Counted from the stretch's first letter, positions 6,273 through 13,931 are shown. The stretch is 14,312 nucleotides of DNA from JARROD01 sp037384225 (GCA_037384225.1 JARROD010000213.1:1-14312); one strand, 5' to 3'. The notes: a model not told the origin generated them from the letters alone. A program made the numbers and translations.

Positions 6273-6333
6273 TGTCTATTCCATTGTAACTGTTAATCCT
6301 AGTTTAAGGATTTGGGAGCTAACGGAAGTTATC

Positions 6334-6891
6334 ATGAAAACCATTATCAATGAATTCTATCGAGAATGTGCCCTTCGCCTTTTTGGTTTCGCGCATAGCG
6401 CACAGGATAAAAAACTGGAAATTTTAGGACTTGATTCATTGCAGGCGGTGGAGCTGTCGAAGCTTGATGGCTGGGGGCAGCACTTTCTGGCGCGGAGAGC
6501 CCCCCGCTTTATGACAATTACCGTGGACCCGCAGGCCTTGATAGAGCAGTTGCGGGTCTATGTGGCTGCTGTAAAAGAACGTGAATTGGAAGATGTTTTT
6601 TTACAGCGCAGAGCCACACAGAAAATGATGCGAGAATTATTCGGCATGCACTCCGATGAATTTACCTGGCGGAGGCGTCAGTTAGGGATGTTCGGTGTTG
6701 TTTCTCATCGGCCCTCGGTCTGCGATAAGAATACCGAGTTAAAAATCTGGCGCTACTGGCATGATCATCAACATCTGGACATAAGGTCTCGATGGCTAAA
6801 AACCGCTGAACTCAGTGGTCAATATCTAAATATCATTTGGGATACCGTAAAAAAATACGACAAGTATGGGCGGGGCAACGAGAATGAATGA
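6334..6891 (+). CDS. DUF2857 family ICE protein
   Basis: A 185-residue protein resembling DUF2857, a family found next to partition and PFL_4669 genes in SPI-7/PFGI-1-type ICEs. Supporting features in order: a helical start with LEILGLDSLQAVELSKL (about 28-44), the segment RRAPRFMTITVDPQALIEQL (54-73), and the conserved block MRELFGMHSDEFTWRRRQLGM (about 99-119), followed by an acidic and basic stretch ending ELKIWRYWHDH (132-142) where the family has its D-E-x-x-IW-x-x-W motif. The WRRRQLG part looks like a DNA-binding helix, so a regulatory or maintenance role is likely, but the biochemical function is unknown. No signal peptide or membrane segment. A weak GGAAG precedes the ATG. It overlaps the next gene by 8 bases, so the two are translated together. 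Confidence 0.7.
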   Translation: MKTIINEFYRECALRLFGFAHSAQDKKLEILGLDSLQAVELSKLDGWGQHFLARRAPRFMTITVDPQALIEQLRVYVAAVKERELEDVFLQRRATQKMMRELFGMHSDEFTWRRRQLGMFGVVSHRPSVCDKNTELKIWRYWHDHQHLDIRSRWLKTAELSGQYLNIIWDTVKKYDKYGRGNENE

Positions 6892-7579
6892 TCTGCAGCG
6901 ATTCCAGCATCATTCCTCGCTGGAAGTGCATTCCCGTCAGGCCCGAGCGATCATTGCCGGGCATTATCCAGAGAGATCCACAACGACCACAAAAAAGAGC
7001 TACCCCATTTATGGATTAATTGCCTATGGGTTATCCTTGACCGTTATTTGGCAACGTATTCGCGCAGATGACCCCTATGCGGAACTGACGCTGATTGAAG
7101 TGGAGCGGCGAATCCGCAAGGCATTTGAGCTTATCCAAAACCGCATGCGTTCAATCGATCAAAAACTGATGGAGACTTTGCCGGGTATCCAGGTCGACCT
7201 GTATCAGTCCCGACAGCCACTTATTATTTCTCTCAATGACTCCGCCTTCGCGACGACTCACGCGAAACTGGGTGCTCGGTTGGTCGGCCTGTTCGACTTG
7301 CTTATTCGCAAATTGGTGACCGGAAAGCAGTTTGGTATCATCAATCTGGCAAACTTCGAGCGCTCCCAATACCACGCCACCAAAGTGGTTCGCGGTGTCT
7401 TTGCGGCGCCGGCCGAGTATCGCAACAGGGGGGTTAACCGCGCCGACATACAGGAAAAGACCGAAAAGGGTATTGCCGCGACTGAGGCTGATGGTCCCTT
7501 GCCACTGGATATAATGAATCGGGAGCGGCACTCGGAATTCGGCCCGAAACCTACCCCTCACCGTGACGAACCGCAATAA
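6884..7579 (+). CDS. PFL_4669 family integrating conjugative element protein (TIGR03761)
   Basis: A 231-residue soluble protein of the TIGR03761 family, known only as a conserved ICE component. Matching features are SSLEVHSRQARAIIAGH near the start (residues 9-25), YGLIAYGLSLTVIWQRIRADDPYA (about 42-65, split here as IYGLIAYGL and WQRIRADDPYA), a helix with ERRIRKAFELIQNRM, a LPGIQVDLYQSRQPL block, and a C-terminal YRNRGVNRADIQEKTEKG, followed by PLPLDIM. The start at 6884 (ATGAATGA, overlapping the DUF2857 stop) is preferred over the ATG at 6866, which has no ribosome binding site. In related elements it is followed by DUF3158, a single-strand binding protein and topoisomerase genes; none is here. 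The function is unknown; DNA maintenance or replication is inferred from neighbours. Confidence 0.8.
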   Translation: MNDLQRFQHHSSLEVHSRQARAIIAGHYPERSTTTTKKSYPIYGLIAYGLSLTVIWQRIRADDPYAELTLIEVERRIRKAFELIQNRMRSIDQKLMETLPGIQVDLYQSRQPLIISLNDSAFATTHAKLGARLVGLFDLLIRKLVTGKQFGIINLANFERSQYHATKVVRGVFAAPAEYRNRGVNRADIQEKTEKGIAATEADGPLPLDIMNRERHSEFGPKPTPHRDEPQ

Positions 7580-7676
7580 TCCTGGCATCTATTTATTCGA
7601 CTCCCGGTTACATAGCAAAGACGATTGACGTATGATAGAAATTTGTACGAATTAAGCTATATGACAGAGTGTCACT

Positions 7677-8027
7677 ATGAGCTATAAAATCGTGAAAAAT
7701 GTAGTACGGGTTATCGTTGTCACCATTAAAGGATGTTTTTGGTTGACCTTTAAAGGCCTTGTCTTATTGTGGAATACGCTGGTGACCGTGATTGATATTA
7801 TTGATGGCGGCAATGCGGATTCCCATGAAGATGAATATGTGATGTTTAGCTATACCGACGATGATCGTTGGGATGACAATGTGCCTTTCAATTATGACAG
7901 TCCCGAGTATGGTCCAGGTCAAGCCAGACCCTTTTATCGTTTTTTTCGTATTTTTTTGTCGGCTGCACTGGGCTCGCACGCCCCGGAGGGATGGTTGTGC
8001 GCCAGGACGACCGTTGCAGCATTATAA
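7677..8027 (+). CDS. Small membrane-anchored ORF fused at its end to radC antisense
   Basis: A 116-codon frame. The first 45 residues look like a real protein: a hydrophobic segment (about 8-44: VVRVIVVTIKGCFWLTFKGL and LVLLWNTLVTVIDII), then an acidic, tyrosine-rich tail (45-80: HEDEYVMFSYTDDDRWDD and FNYDSPEYGPGQ). From about residue 86 the frame runs antisense through the 3' part of radC, so the last 30 residues (with RFFRIFLSAALG) are probably not original and the natural end has been lost in a rearrangement. No good ribosome binding site is seen. I do not recognise the family. In related elements small membrane proteins with acidic tails occur near the maintenance genes, but I cannot assign one here. 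Confidence 0.4.
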   Translation: MSYKIVKNVVRVIVVTIKGCFWLTFKGLVLLWNTLVTVIDIIDGGNADSHEDEYVMFSYTDDDRWDDNVPFNYDSPEYGPGQARPFYRFFRIFLSAALGSHAPEGWLCARTTVAAL

Positions 8028-8365
8028 AAAATCGATTGCCGCACGATCTCACGGCCATAAACAGGACAACTGTTTATGGTTCCAAAAAAGAGTTCCCGGT
8101 ATTCAATAAGCCTGTTCTGATTATCCAGAAACAGACAGGCAAAAACTTCCTGTTGTTTGGTAGCCAGCTTGAGTTTCAGATAACTGCGAACCACCTCCGG
8201 TCTTGTGTACTCGGTATAAGACGTCCGTTCCAGGTAGGTTGACAATATATCCAATGCCTCTTGTACAACCAGTAACTGTTTTTCCGTCAGCGTTCGATAA
8301 CTTAACGGCTGATGGCTTTCACTGTCTCGTTCTTTTTCCAAAAAGGCGATGTGTTCTGGTGTCAT
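7934..8365 (-). pseudogene. radC: RadC-like JAB-domain protein, C-terminally truncated
   Basis: A 143-residue RadC/MPN (JAB) domain protein of the short ICE type, starting at the ATG at 8365 (AGGGA upstream; a GTG at 8428 falls inside a palindrome and is rejected). The JAMM-type metal site is present: E73 in QQEVFACLF, H123 and H125 in LAHNHPSG, S133 and D136 in PSAAD. The family normally continues for about 30 more residues, with a strand reading like D-x-R-V-L-D-H and a G-G-x-x-x-S-F-A end. Here it stops after KKIRKKR at a T/A-rich tract, and no other frame restores the end. The 3' end lies inside the oppositely oriented ORF from 7677, so a deletion or inversion probably joined two genes tail to tail. 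Probably non-functional, though the metal site survives. Confidence 0.75.
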
Positions 8366-8419
8366 GACGCGAGTCCCTATTGAGTCTCTTTGATCAATGG
8401 AAAACAGCGCCACCCGGTC

Positions 8420-8436
8420 GGGGAACACTGTTCCCC
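8420..8436. promoter_or_regulatory. 17-base perfect palindrome upstream of radC
   Basis: GGGGAACACTGTTCCCC has 8-base perfect arms around one base and ends about 55 bases upstream of the radC start. It is a likely binding site for a dimeric regulator; a role as a transcription terminator is unlikely as no T run follows on either strand. The binding protein is unknown. Confidence 0.5.
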
Positions 8437-8453
8437 ACGAGGTTTTTTAAAAT

Positions 8454-8485
8454 CCTTAACGGCCCTGCTAGCAGAGCAGTTAAGG
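8454..8485 (-). terminator. Strong hairpin after the DUF3577 gene
   Basis: CCTTAAC (8454-8460) pairs with GTTAAGG (8479-8485), and the inside continues as a near-perfect stem around CTGCTAGCAG. On the minus strand it begins eleven bases after the DUF3577 stop and is followed by ATTTT. The stem is strong but the T run is short, so it may be a terminator or an RNA-stabilising structure. Confidence 0.5.
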
Positions 8486-8495
8486 TGTTGAGCGA

Positions 8496-9050
8496 TTACG
8501 CCGTTTTACGAGACGATCTCGCTGATTTCGTTTCAGCCTTTTCACGAAGCGGCGTTACAGACTCCGATTTCACCGCGTTCTCTGGCTTGCCTTTGCCGTA
8601 CACCACTTGGTTTCCGACCTTCAGATAAGCAATGCGAGACAGTTTGCCTCGAATAACCGCCCGCTGTTCAGGATTGCCCTGTTTGTCGGTCTTAAAGCTT
8701 CCGTCCGGATTTTTCAATAGATAGGCATCCGGAAAGGGGTTGTAATATTCAAACGACAGCGTCACCTTGGTCTCTTTCTGGTTAATCTGTGCTGAATGTT
8801 TTAATAACAGCGCCAACGCCGATGCCGAATCGATGATAAGGTCGAGGTTGGCGTATTTAATATACTCACCCCGCCCCTGTGGTACCGATATTCTGACGCT
8901 GAACGCCGGTGGGTCGCTGTTGGGAATTTCTCTGACTTCGTGTAAGTGACCCAAACTGGCAGGCACAGTGACCCATTGGGTAAATCCACTGTTAGCCCGC
9001 TTATCACGAGTTTGTGTCTCAGCTGGAGCTGAGGTATTTTCGTTTTGCAT
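8496..9050 (-). CDS. DUF3577 (STY4534-like) ICE protein
   Basis: A 184-residue soluble protein resembling DUF3577, called STY4534-family ICE replication protein in annotations. Recognisable parts are the N-terminal GFTQWVTVPASLGHLHEVRE (about residues 22-41), a strand-rich core with YIKYANLDLIIDSASALALL (62-81), KVTLSFEYYNPFPDAYL (93-109), and the family end pattern AVIRGKLSRIAYLKVGNQVVYG (131-152); the last 30 residues are charged and poorly conserved. AGGAGA six bases before the ATG fixes the start. In related ICEs it is encoded in the maintenance module near single-strand binding and topoisomerase genes and is thought to act in replication or single-strand handling. Here it stands between the tra operon and radC on the same strand, so its usual surroundings have been rearranged. 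Confidence 0.7.
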   Translation of the reverse strand: MQNENTSAPAETQTRDKRANSGFTQWVTVPASLGHLHEVREIPNSDPPAFSVRISVPQGRGEYIKYANLDLIIDSASALALLLKHSAQINQKETKVTLSFEYYNPFPDAYLLKNPDGSFKTDKQGNPEQRAVIRGKLSRIAYLKVGNQVVYGKGKPENAVKSESVTPLREKAETKSARSSRKTA

Positions 9051-9089
9051 GATAGTTCTCCTAACCGCTTAAAAAACAATGGTTACTAT

Positions 9090-9125
9090 AAAAAAGGGAG
9101 CGCTACCTGTTACCCCTGGGGTAGC
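9090..9125 (-). terminator. Candidate terminator after the tra operon
   Basis: GCTACC (9102-9107) pairs with GGTAGC (9120-9125), and inside lies TACCCC-T-GGGGTA (9111-9123) as an alternative stem. On the minus strand a run of six T (9095 to 9090) follows after six bases. It would end traG transcription, about 110 bases past the stop, and may act as a spacer ahead of DUF3577. Confidence 0.4.
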
Positions 9126-9232
9126 AGCAGCCTCCCCGTTGGGTGGGATCAATCAACACAAAGAATGTGTTTAACACCAACTCACATGAGCTTGATCCTG
9201 GCGTAGTTTTGCTATTGAGCGACACACGAAAT

Positions 9233-10645
9233 TCACTGAGTATTATTGCCTCCTTTCGCTGAGCGGCCTGTTCTGAAATGGGGTAAGCGTAGATTGATAC
9301 GCGATAACGTAGTGAGATCGCCGGGATCCGGATAGAAGGCCTTGATCAGGTTCTTATCCACCCACCAGGCGAAAAACCACAACACGGTCCAGAACTTGAC
9401 GATAAACAGGATCAGCGCACCGATGATAAAAATCGACAGCCGGTATCGGCTCATCAGGATAAAAAAAGGCAGCAGTGCATAGAGCCCCATCAGGATCAGC
9501 GCCTGTAGCATGGGCGCGCCTTCGAGAAAAATTCGCAGATAGGCGGCCAGGGAAATGCTTTCCCGGGCCAGGCCATAAACGGCCAATCCCTGTTCGGCGA
9601 GATTCTGAGCCGATGCCAGAACACCGTTGCCGTCGGCATTGTCCGCGATCAAATCCCCGTAGGCAAAGTCATACCCCCGGGTGGTCCAGCGCGGTGGCGA
9701 ATTGAGCATGGCGGCCTTGATAATGGCGTCGCGCCGTTTTGTCTCGTCCCAACCGGGTTCGGCGGCTGCGGCGACTAACTCCAGCCCCTGGGTTTGATTG
9801 AGAATCTTCGTGGCCAAACCCAAGGCGGCATTATTCCACCACTCATTGCAGTAGGGTTTGCCGTAAATGGGATGGTTATCCACTTCCCATTCCAAATCCC
9901 GTAACTGCGACCAGACAAACCCTTGCCGGATACTGTCTGAGCGGAGTGTGTCATAGAAACCGGTCACTTCCTGATAGACATGGGAGCCAACCCAGTCCGG
10001 ATCCGTGGGACCATAAGTGGTTAACAGTGCGCCGATCTGGGCACTGCCGGGTCTTTCCGCCAGGTATTTTGAGCGGGCTTCGATAAAACAGTCTCTAAAA
10101 AAATCGTTCAATTCCGCCTGCAGGGCCGGATCACTGATTTTTGCGGTTCGCAATTGATTGGCGTATTCCCGCAGGTCGATAGCGACGGGGACATCCTCCA
10201 TCACAGCGCGATTGAACCCGGAGGCGAAGCTGAGGACGGCGTACCAGAACACCGGCAGGTCCACCTGATTGGGATAATCGACAAACGAGAGCGTACCCCC
10301 GTAGGTGGTTTGTGAATCGTCCACCGAGGCCACCGGTTGTCCGGCATTGCCGATCAGGGCCTTGGGTGTAAAGGATAAGTCAGCGGCCGACAGCGGCAAG
10401 GCCGGCACGCCGGTTAACATCACCACAAAAAAGGCCACGAAAAATTCGCTTTCAATCATCCGCAGTGACGTATTGCCCGCGTCCTCGCCATCTTCGCCCG
10501 CGTAGGTTTTTATGGCGGTATCCAGTAAAATACCCAAGAAAGGCAAAAAGACGATACCGGTGGCGGTCAGCACTTCCCAGACACTGTTGTAAAACAGCCA
10601 GCCGAACAGGGTGGTGTAGAGTTCCAGGGTGCTGTCAACCGCCAT
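9233..10645 (-). CDS. traG: TraG-like inner-membrane conjugation protein, C-terminus apparently shortened
   Basis: A 470-residue TraG N-terminal-domain protein of the ICE type. Membrane segments are visible at about 20-41, 66-86, 378-398 and 403-428, with a long extracytoplasmic domain between the second and third (Cys186 and Cys266, motif YGKPYCNEWW at 261-270). Its role in mating-pair formation and stabilisation at the inner membrane is family knowledge. The protein ends soon after KNLIKAFYPDPG (431-442). Relatives I recall run some 40-60 residues further and include another membrane segment; here the end is a basic, polar tail (RINLRLPHFRTGRS) and no alternative frame downstream restores a membrane helix. 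The 11-base overlap with the preceding gene shows the coupled operon. Likely last gene of the transcription unit. Confidence 0.8.
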   Translation of the reverse strand: MAVDSTLELYTTLFGWLFYNSVWEVLTATGIVFLPFLGILLDTAIKTYAGEDGEDAGNTSLRMIESEFFVAFFVVMLTGVPALPLSAADLSFTPKALIGNAGQPVASVDDSQTTYGGTLSFVDYPNQVDLPVFWYAVLSFASGFNRAVMEDVPVAIDLREYANQLRTAKISDPALQAELNDFFRDCFIEARSKYLAERPGSAQIGALLTTYGPTDPDWVGSHVYQEVTGFYDTLRSDSIRQGFVWSQLRDLEWEVDNHPIYGKPYCNEWWNNAALGLATKILNQTQGLELVAAAAEPGWDETKRRDAIIKAAMLNSPPRWTTRGYDFAYGDLIADNADGNGVLASAQNLAEQGLAVYGLARESISLAAYLRIFLEGAPMLQALILMGLYALLPFFILMSRYRLSIFIIGALILFIVKFWTVLWFFAWWVDKNLIKAFYPDPGDLTTLSRINLRLPHFRTGRSAKGGNNTQ

Positions 10646-11042
10646 AGAGACCTCGCCAAATACCGTGCAAACAGTCGGCCGGCAGGTTTTGAGCTATGAA
10701 CAGTTCATAACACGCGATGCCGGTGATCAGTTTTCGACGTGAGTGCTGAATCAGTTCGGTGTGAACCAGGGACATGCGTTTTCCAGCTGGACTTTTGAGA
10801 CGCAACAACACCGGCTTCCAGGCGGCAATGACTACGAGGTAGAACACTATCCGCCACCACAAGAGGTAAGGGTTGTTTGTGGTTGCCAGATGATCACCGC
10901 GTGTTATCCATTCGGGATGATGGCTCAGTAAGAAGCCCAGAATCCCGATAAGTAACAGCGTTACCGGCGTCAATACCAGCAGGCAAACATGCCGGTTTAT
11001 CCAGGTACCCCCTATGTGATGGGAATCAGCATTCGTGCTCAT
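10635..11042 (-). CDS. Small two-span membrane protein of the tra operon
   Basis: A 135-residue protein with two hydrophobic segments, about 19-40 (CLLVLTPVTLLLIGILGFLL) and 60-80 (LLWWRIVFYLVVIAAWKPVL), followed by a basic stretch and ending in LPADCLHGIWRGLYGG. A hypothetical protein of this size commonly lies between the PFL_4711 and TraG genes of this ICE family, so it is a conserved part of the operon, but no biochemical role is known. It overlaps the upstream gene by an ATGA and the downstream traG by 11 bases, so all three are translationally coupled. No catalytic motif is visible. Confidence 0.7.
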   Translation of the reverse strand: MSTNADSHHIGGTWINRHVCLLVLTPVTLLLIGILGFLLSHHPEWITRGDHLATTNNPYLLWWRIVFYLVVIAAWKPVLLRLKSPAGKRMSLVHTELIQHSRRKLITGIACYELFIAQNLPADCLHGIWRGLYGG

Positions 11043-12394
11043 GGCCGGACACCGCCCTGTTGTAACGGTTGATCATCCGTGGGTGGCGCCGCTGCCGCAT
11101 TGGCCGCCGCTTGCCGCAGGGCTTGATCTTTTAGCAGCACTTCAACCAGGGTGTGCGTAACCCATTCGCGGCGCACCTTTTTTTCAAAAATGACATTGTC
11201 AATCTCGTGGTTTAATTCCTCCAGCGCACGGTTTACTTCGTTTTTGGCCATGGCTTTTGAGGATACATGCCCCTCTTTCGATCCCACCAACAGTAGTCGA
11301 CGAACAATCATCGCCGCTTCCATCAGTCGCGTTTCGGCGATTTCCTGAGCCAGCTTATCGATAATAATGTCGCGCTCTGCCGGCGACAGGTTTTGAATAG
11401 CGGTAATTACTTGCAGGGTAATGGCGATCCCCGGTGCGGCCACCTGTTCCAGATTGGTTCGACTGGGGCGGGTATTTTCCCTCACCAGATCCGTCAACAG
11501 CGCTTTGACGGCTTCCGCTTCGTCCTCTATTGCCGGTATCAGCCCTTTGCCGGCTTGGGAACCGTTTACACAGGTATCACAGGTGCCGATCACCAGATCG
11601 CCCAGTATATCGGTGACCCATTCCCTGACGGCCTTTGGTCCTTCAAAGTGCTGGCGCAGGGGCGCATTGGATGGCAGATTCGTTTGGGTTTCCGGGGGAC
11701 GCTGCGACAGTATATTCAACCCCGCCGTTGCCACATCGGATAAAATACGCGCCGCCGGCTGATTGTCACCGCCGCGATTGAGGCCGCCGATCCAGGTGAA
11801 CCCCTGATTGTGAGCGGTTTTGGCCTCATCGACGGCTTTGTGAATGTTCCTTTCGCCGAGGCCGACGGAGGTTTTCCAGGCATCGCCACGGCTGAGAGTA
11901 ATCCACTCCGCATAGGGATTGATATTGTTGGCGATCTCATATTCCATCCGCTCGCAGCTTTTGGTGGCCAGGGAAAAGCTTTCCTGGGCGCGCAGCAAGC
12001 CGTTTTGGAATAAATCGTAGAGGCCGGGGTTGGCTTTTTGCAGAATGTAACCGGGTAGATTGGCAATGGCCGCACCCGCCGCCGCTTCGATGGCATTGAT
12101 GGCGTCGTCCACGCCGTCTTTCAGGTTATCCAGGGAGCTTTTGATCGACACAATCGGATCGAAGGCACCGCAGTTTAAACCGGAATAGGAACCGGTCAGA
12201 GACAGGTCGATGGTGGTAATGGTCATTGACGGTGGGATACTGATATGGCGGCCACCGCCTATTTTATAGTAGAGCAGGCTGTCCTCACGGGGTGATTCCG
12301 TCAGGGCGAGTACCGGTAGGGCTAAAAACAGTAATCCGAGCAGTACCAGGATCAGGCAGCGTTTGGCGGTCGGAAAGGTGTCTGAAGTCATCAT
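11039..12394 (-). CDS. TIGR03755 (PFL_4711 family) conjugative element protein
   Basis: A 451-residue exported protein with a clear signal peptide (residues about 1-30, hydrophobic core LILVLLGLLFLALPVLA, cleavage after ALA likely). After it come a short strand-rich part (YYKIGGGRHISIPPS), a conserved GLNCGAFDP, a helix-rich segment with FQNGLLRAQESFSLATKSCERMEYE, the pair CDTC in GTCDTCVNG, and a long helical C-terminal third ending in an Ala-rich and Pro-rich tail. It is a component of the F-like/MPF_G secretion apparatus and probably acts in the periplasm; the exact task is unknown. The start at 12394 overlaps the TraU-like stop by ATGA; ATG codons at 12400 and 12391 are also possible and an earlier one at 12448 would lack a signal peptide at its start. 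Confidence 0.85.
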   Translation of the reverse strand: MMTSDTFPTAKRCLILVLLGLLFLALPVLALTESPREDSLLYYKIGGGRHISIPPSMTITTIDLSLTGSYSGLNCGAFDPIVSIKSSLDNLKDGVDDAINAIEAAAGAAIANLPGYILQKANPGLYDLFQNGLLRAQESFSLATKSCERMEYEIANNINPYAEWITLSRGDAWKTSVGLGERNIHKAVDEAKTAHNQGFTWIGGLNRGGDNQPAARILSDVATAGLNILSQRPPETQTNLPSNAPLRQHFEGPKAVREWVTDILGDLVIGTCDTCVNGSQAGKGLIPAIEDEAEAVKALLTDLVRENTRPSRTNLEQVAAPGIAITLQVITAIQNLSPAERDIIIDKLAQEIAETRLMEAAMIVRRLLLVGSKEGHVSSKAMAKNEVNRALEELNHEIDNVIFEKKVRREWVTHTLVEVLLKDQALRQAAANAAAAPPTDDQPLQQGGVRP

Positions 12395-13419
12395 AGGCAT
12401 ACCCGAAGGGGAACGGTGAATAAGTAGGTGCCCTTGGCTTTGCAGCATTCGTAGGGGCGCCAGAGGGTGAAGGCGTAGCGGTTGTCCTCGGTCTGGCGGT
12501 CTTTGGACCAGGAGGTGGAGAAGACATCGTTTTCACCGAACACGTAGCATTGCTGGTCCTGCTTGGGGGCGAGCATTTGCCAGACACCGGTGTCTTCCCG
12601 GTTTTCGATCAACTCGCCCGGCAGCCAGGTTTTGTTATAGCCGTTGCCGTTGAGGGGGAAATAGAGATGGGGCTGACCTGGTTGGGTGACGATATTACCG
12701 ACGCGTTGAGCGATGACGGCGGCGGCCTTGGCATCGTCCTTCTGGTTGATAAAGCCGGTTCTGGGCCAGACCGATCCCCATTGCTGGGCGATACCACCTT
12801 CCCCGACGACCCGCACACCCGGTAATAGATAAGGGAGGTAGAGCATCTCCAGGGTGCCCAATCGCCAACTGAGGGCATCGATGCCGGAGGAAAAATACGG
12901 TACAAAGGCGGTTGCCTCGCTGGGGCAGAAATATTCCGAGCTGGAGAAAAATTCGCTGAATTGTGCCATGGGGTGGCCGAGGGCGGTAACCTCTTTGTAG
13001 CGCAGGCTCTGATCGGCGCCTGTGTTGCCGCCTTCGGTGCGGTGTCCGCCGGCAGCATCGACGGCATGAAACGTATGGACAAAGGTGTTGGCCAGGCTTT
13101 TTTCCAGTGCGCCGTAAATCGTTTCGGCTTCCCGCCAGGGATTGTCGCCGGGTTGGTCGTAGACACTGACCAGGAGATCCGGGTTGTAGTGGCTGACGCG
13201 GAGGCTGGTTTCGATGTCGCAGCCGGTGATGCTGCATTTCAACCAGACGCATACACCGGTGAAGCAATAGTGGTGGCAGGATCTGTCCCAGATTGGCATG
13301 TTTAAGATATCCTGCAGGGTTATTTCGGTTTTTTCGGCGTCGAAGGCGTGGCTGTTTATATTGACAAGAAAAAGAAAACCGGCTGTCGTTAAAAGTTGCT
13401 TTATTCGGTGACTATTCAT
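12391..13419 (-). CDS. TraU-like TIGR03756 (PFL_4710 family) conjugation protein
   Basis: A 342-residue periplasmic protein. It has a signal peptide (about 1-25, TAGFLFLVNINSHA). The mature part begins with a cysteine-rich block, Cys48, 52, 57, 62 and 67 in SCHHYCFTGVCVWLKC, typical of TraU-like proteins whose many cysteines form disulfides. Further on are HPMAQFSEFFSSSEYFCPSEA, a strand region with GTLEMLYLPYLLPGVR, and paired cysteines in WRPYECCKAKG near the end. TraU-like proteins act in DNA transfer and in assembly of the mating apparatus; that is family knowledge. Start spacing is 2 bases after the upstream gene and the stop overlaps the next gene by ATGA. A disulfide isomerase normally helps such proteins; none is in the window. 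Confidence 0.88.
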   Translation of the reverse strand: MNSHRIKQLLTTAGFLFLVNINSHAFDAEKTEITLQDILNMPIWDRSCHHYCFTGVCVWLKCSITGCDIETSLRVSHYNPDLLVSVYDQPGDNPWREAETIYGALEKSLANTFVHTFHAVDAAGGHRTEGGNTGADQSLRYKEVTALGHPMAQFSEFFSSSEYFCPSEATAFVPYFSSGIDALSWRLGTLEMLYLPYLLPGVRVVGEGGIAQQWGSVWPRTGFINQKDDAKAAAVIAQRVGNIVTQPGQPHLYFPLNGNGYNKTWLPGELIENREDTGVWQMLAPKQDQQCYVFGENDVFSTSWSKDRQTEDNRYAFTLWRPYECCKAKGTYLFTVPLRVCL

Positions 13420-13421
13420 GG

Positions 13422-13931
13422 TTATCGGTTTCCGTCTATTAAAAAATATTTTTCTGCTTGACGGTGTTGCCAGTCTTGGTAAAGTTTCAAAGCGAAACTC
13501 AGATCGGTGACTCCGTAGATAACAGCGTTGTTGTTGAAAATAATGGCGGGGTAGCGGTGTATTTGGAATTTTGAAGCGAGGATGAAACCTTGGTAGGCAT
13601 TTACTAGCTCTGATTTGAAATGGGCTTCGCCGAATTTATGCAGGTGTTGTTGAAAGGCGGCTTTTGCTTGGGTTTCGTTGTTGGGTAACCCCTTGCTGAG
13701 ATTGTGTTCGAGAGATTGAATCGCATAGAGGTTGTGGAGAGAAAAACCCCGGCCGGATTGAATCAATAGTCGGCGGATATCCTCGATCTGCTGCAGAGAT
13801 GCATTATCGCTCGTAATGACAACCATAGTATTCGGTAACGGTTGACTGTCGGCATCGGCTATCTGGCTGATATTCATCAACAAAAATAGTAAGCAGGCAA
13901 TGTATTGAGGAGTTCGCTGTATAATTTCCAT
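13422..13931 (-). CDS. TrbC-like TIGR03757 (PFL_4709 family) conjugation protein
   Basis: A 169-residue exported protein with a signal peptide (residues about 1-27, hydrophobic core CLLFLLMNISQIADA). The mature part contains MVVITSDNASLQQIEDIRR, the segment LEHNLSKGLPNNETQAKAAF (about 74-93), and the closing thioredoxin-like strand KFQIHRYPAIIFNNNAVIYG with its cis-proline, all of which match TIGR03757/TrbC-like proteins. It probably functions in the periplasm with the TraU-like protein encoded two bases downstream. It is the first gene of the five-gene minus-strand run. No good ribosome binding site is seen before the ATG. In related ICEs a VirB4-type ATPase gene and a thioredoxin gene usually lie just upstream; within the 381 bases available here none is visible. 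Confidence 0.85.
   Translation of the reverse strand: MEIIQRTPQYIACLLFLLMNISQIADADSQPLPNTMVVITSDNASLQQIEDIRRLLIQSGRGFSLHNLYAIQSLEHNLSKGLPNNETQAKAAFQQHLHKFGEAHFKSELVNAYQGFILASKFQIHRYPAIIFNNNAVIYGVTDLSFALKLYQDWQHRQAEKYFLIDGNR

Larger units (their letters stand above)
5666..6333. other. AT-rich gene-free leader with several hairpins
   Basis: No convincing gene is present between the membrane protein (minus) and the DUF2857 gene (plus), so both promoters should be here. A short open stretch before 6183 (with IPIFKNDYIDVDEQ, then CKGRCYRLVNKKPYYK) is protein-like but has no start codon. Structural features are an imperfect AT-rich inverted repeat at 5932-5965, a minus-strand terminator-like hairpin at 6164-6193, and two overlapping hairpins at 6219-6259 and 6256-6272. 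Confidence 0.6.

Noticed and set aside
7151..7588. Minus-strand frame of 145 codons opposite the PFL_4669 gene
   Set aside because: Antisense shadow; the plus frame matches a known ICE family along its length.
12609..13267. Two minus-strand frames of 185 and 190 codons inside the TraU-like gene
   Set aside because: Arg/Pro-rich shadow frames typical of GC-richer coding DNA; the TraU-like frame carries signal peptide and conserved cysteines.
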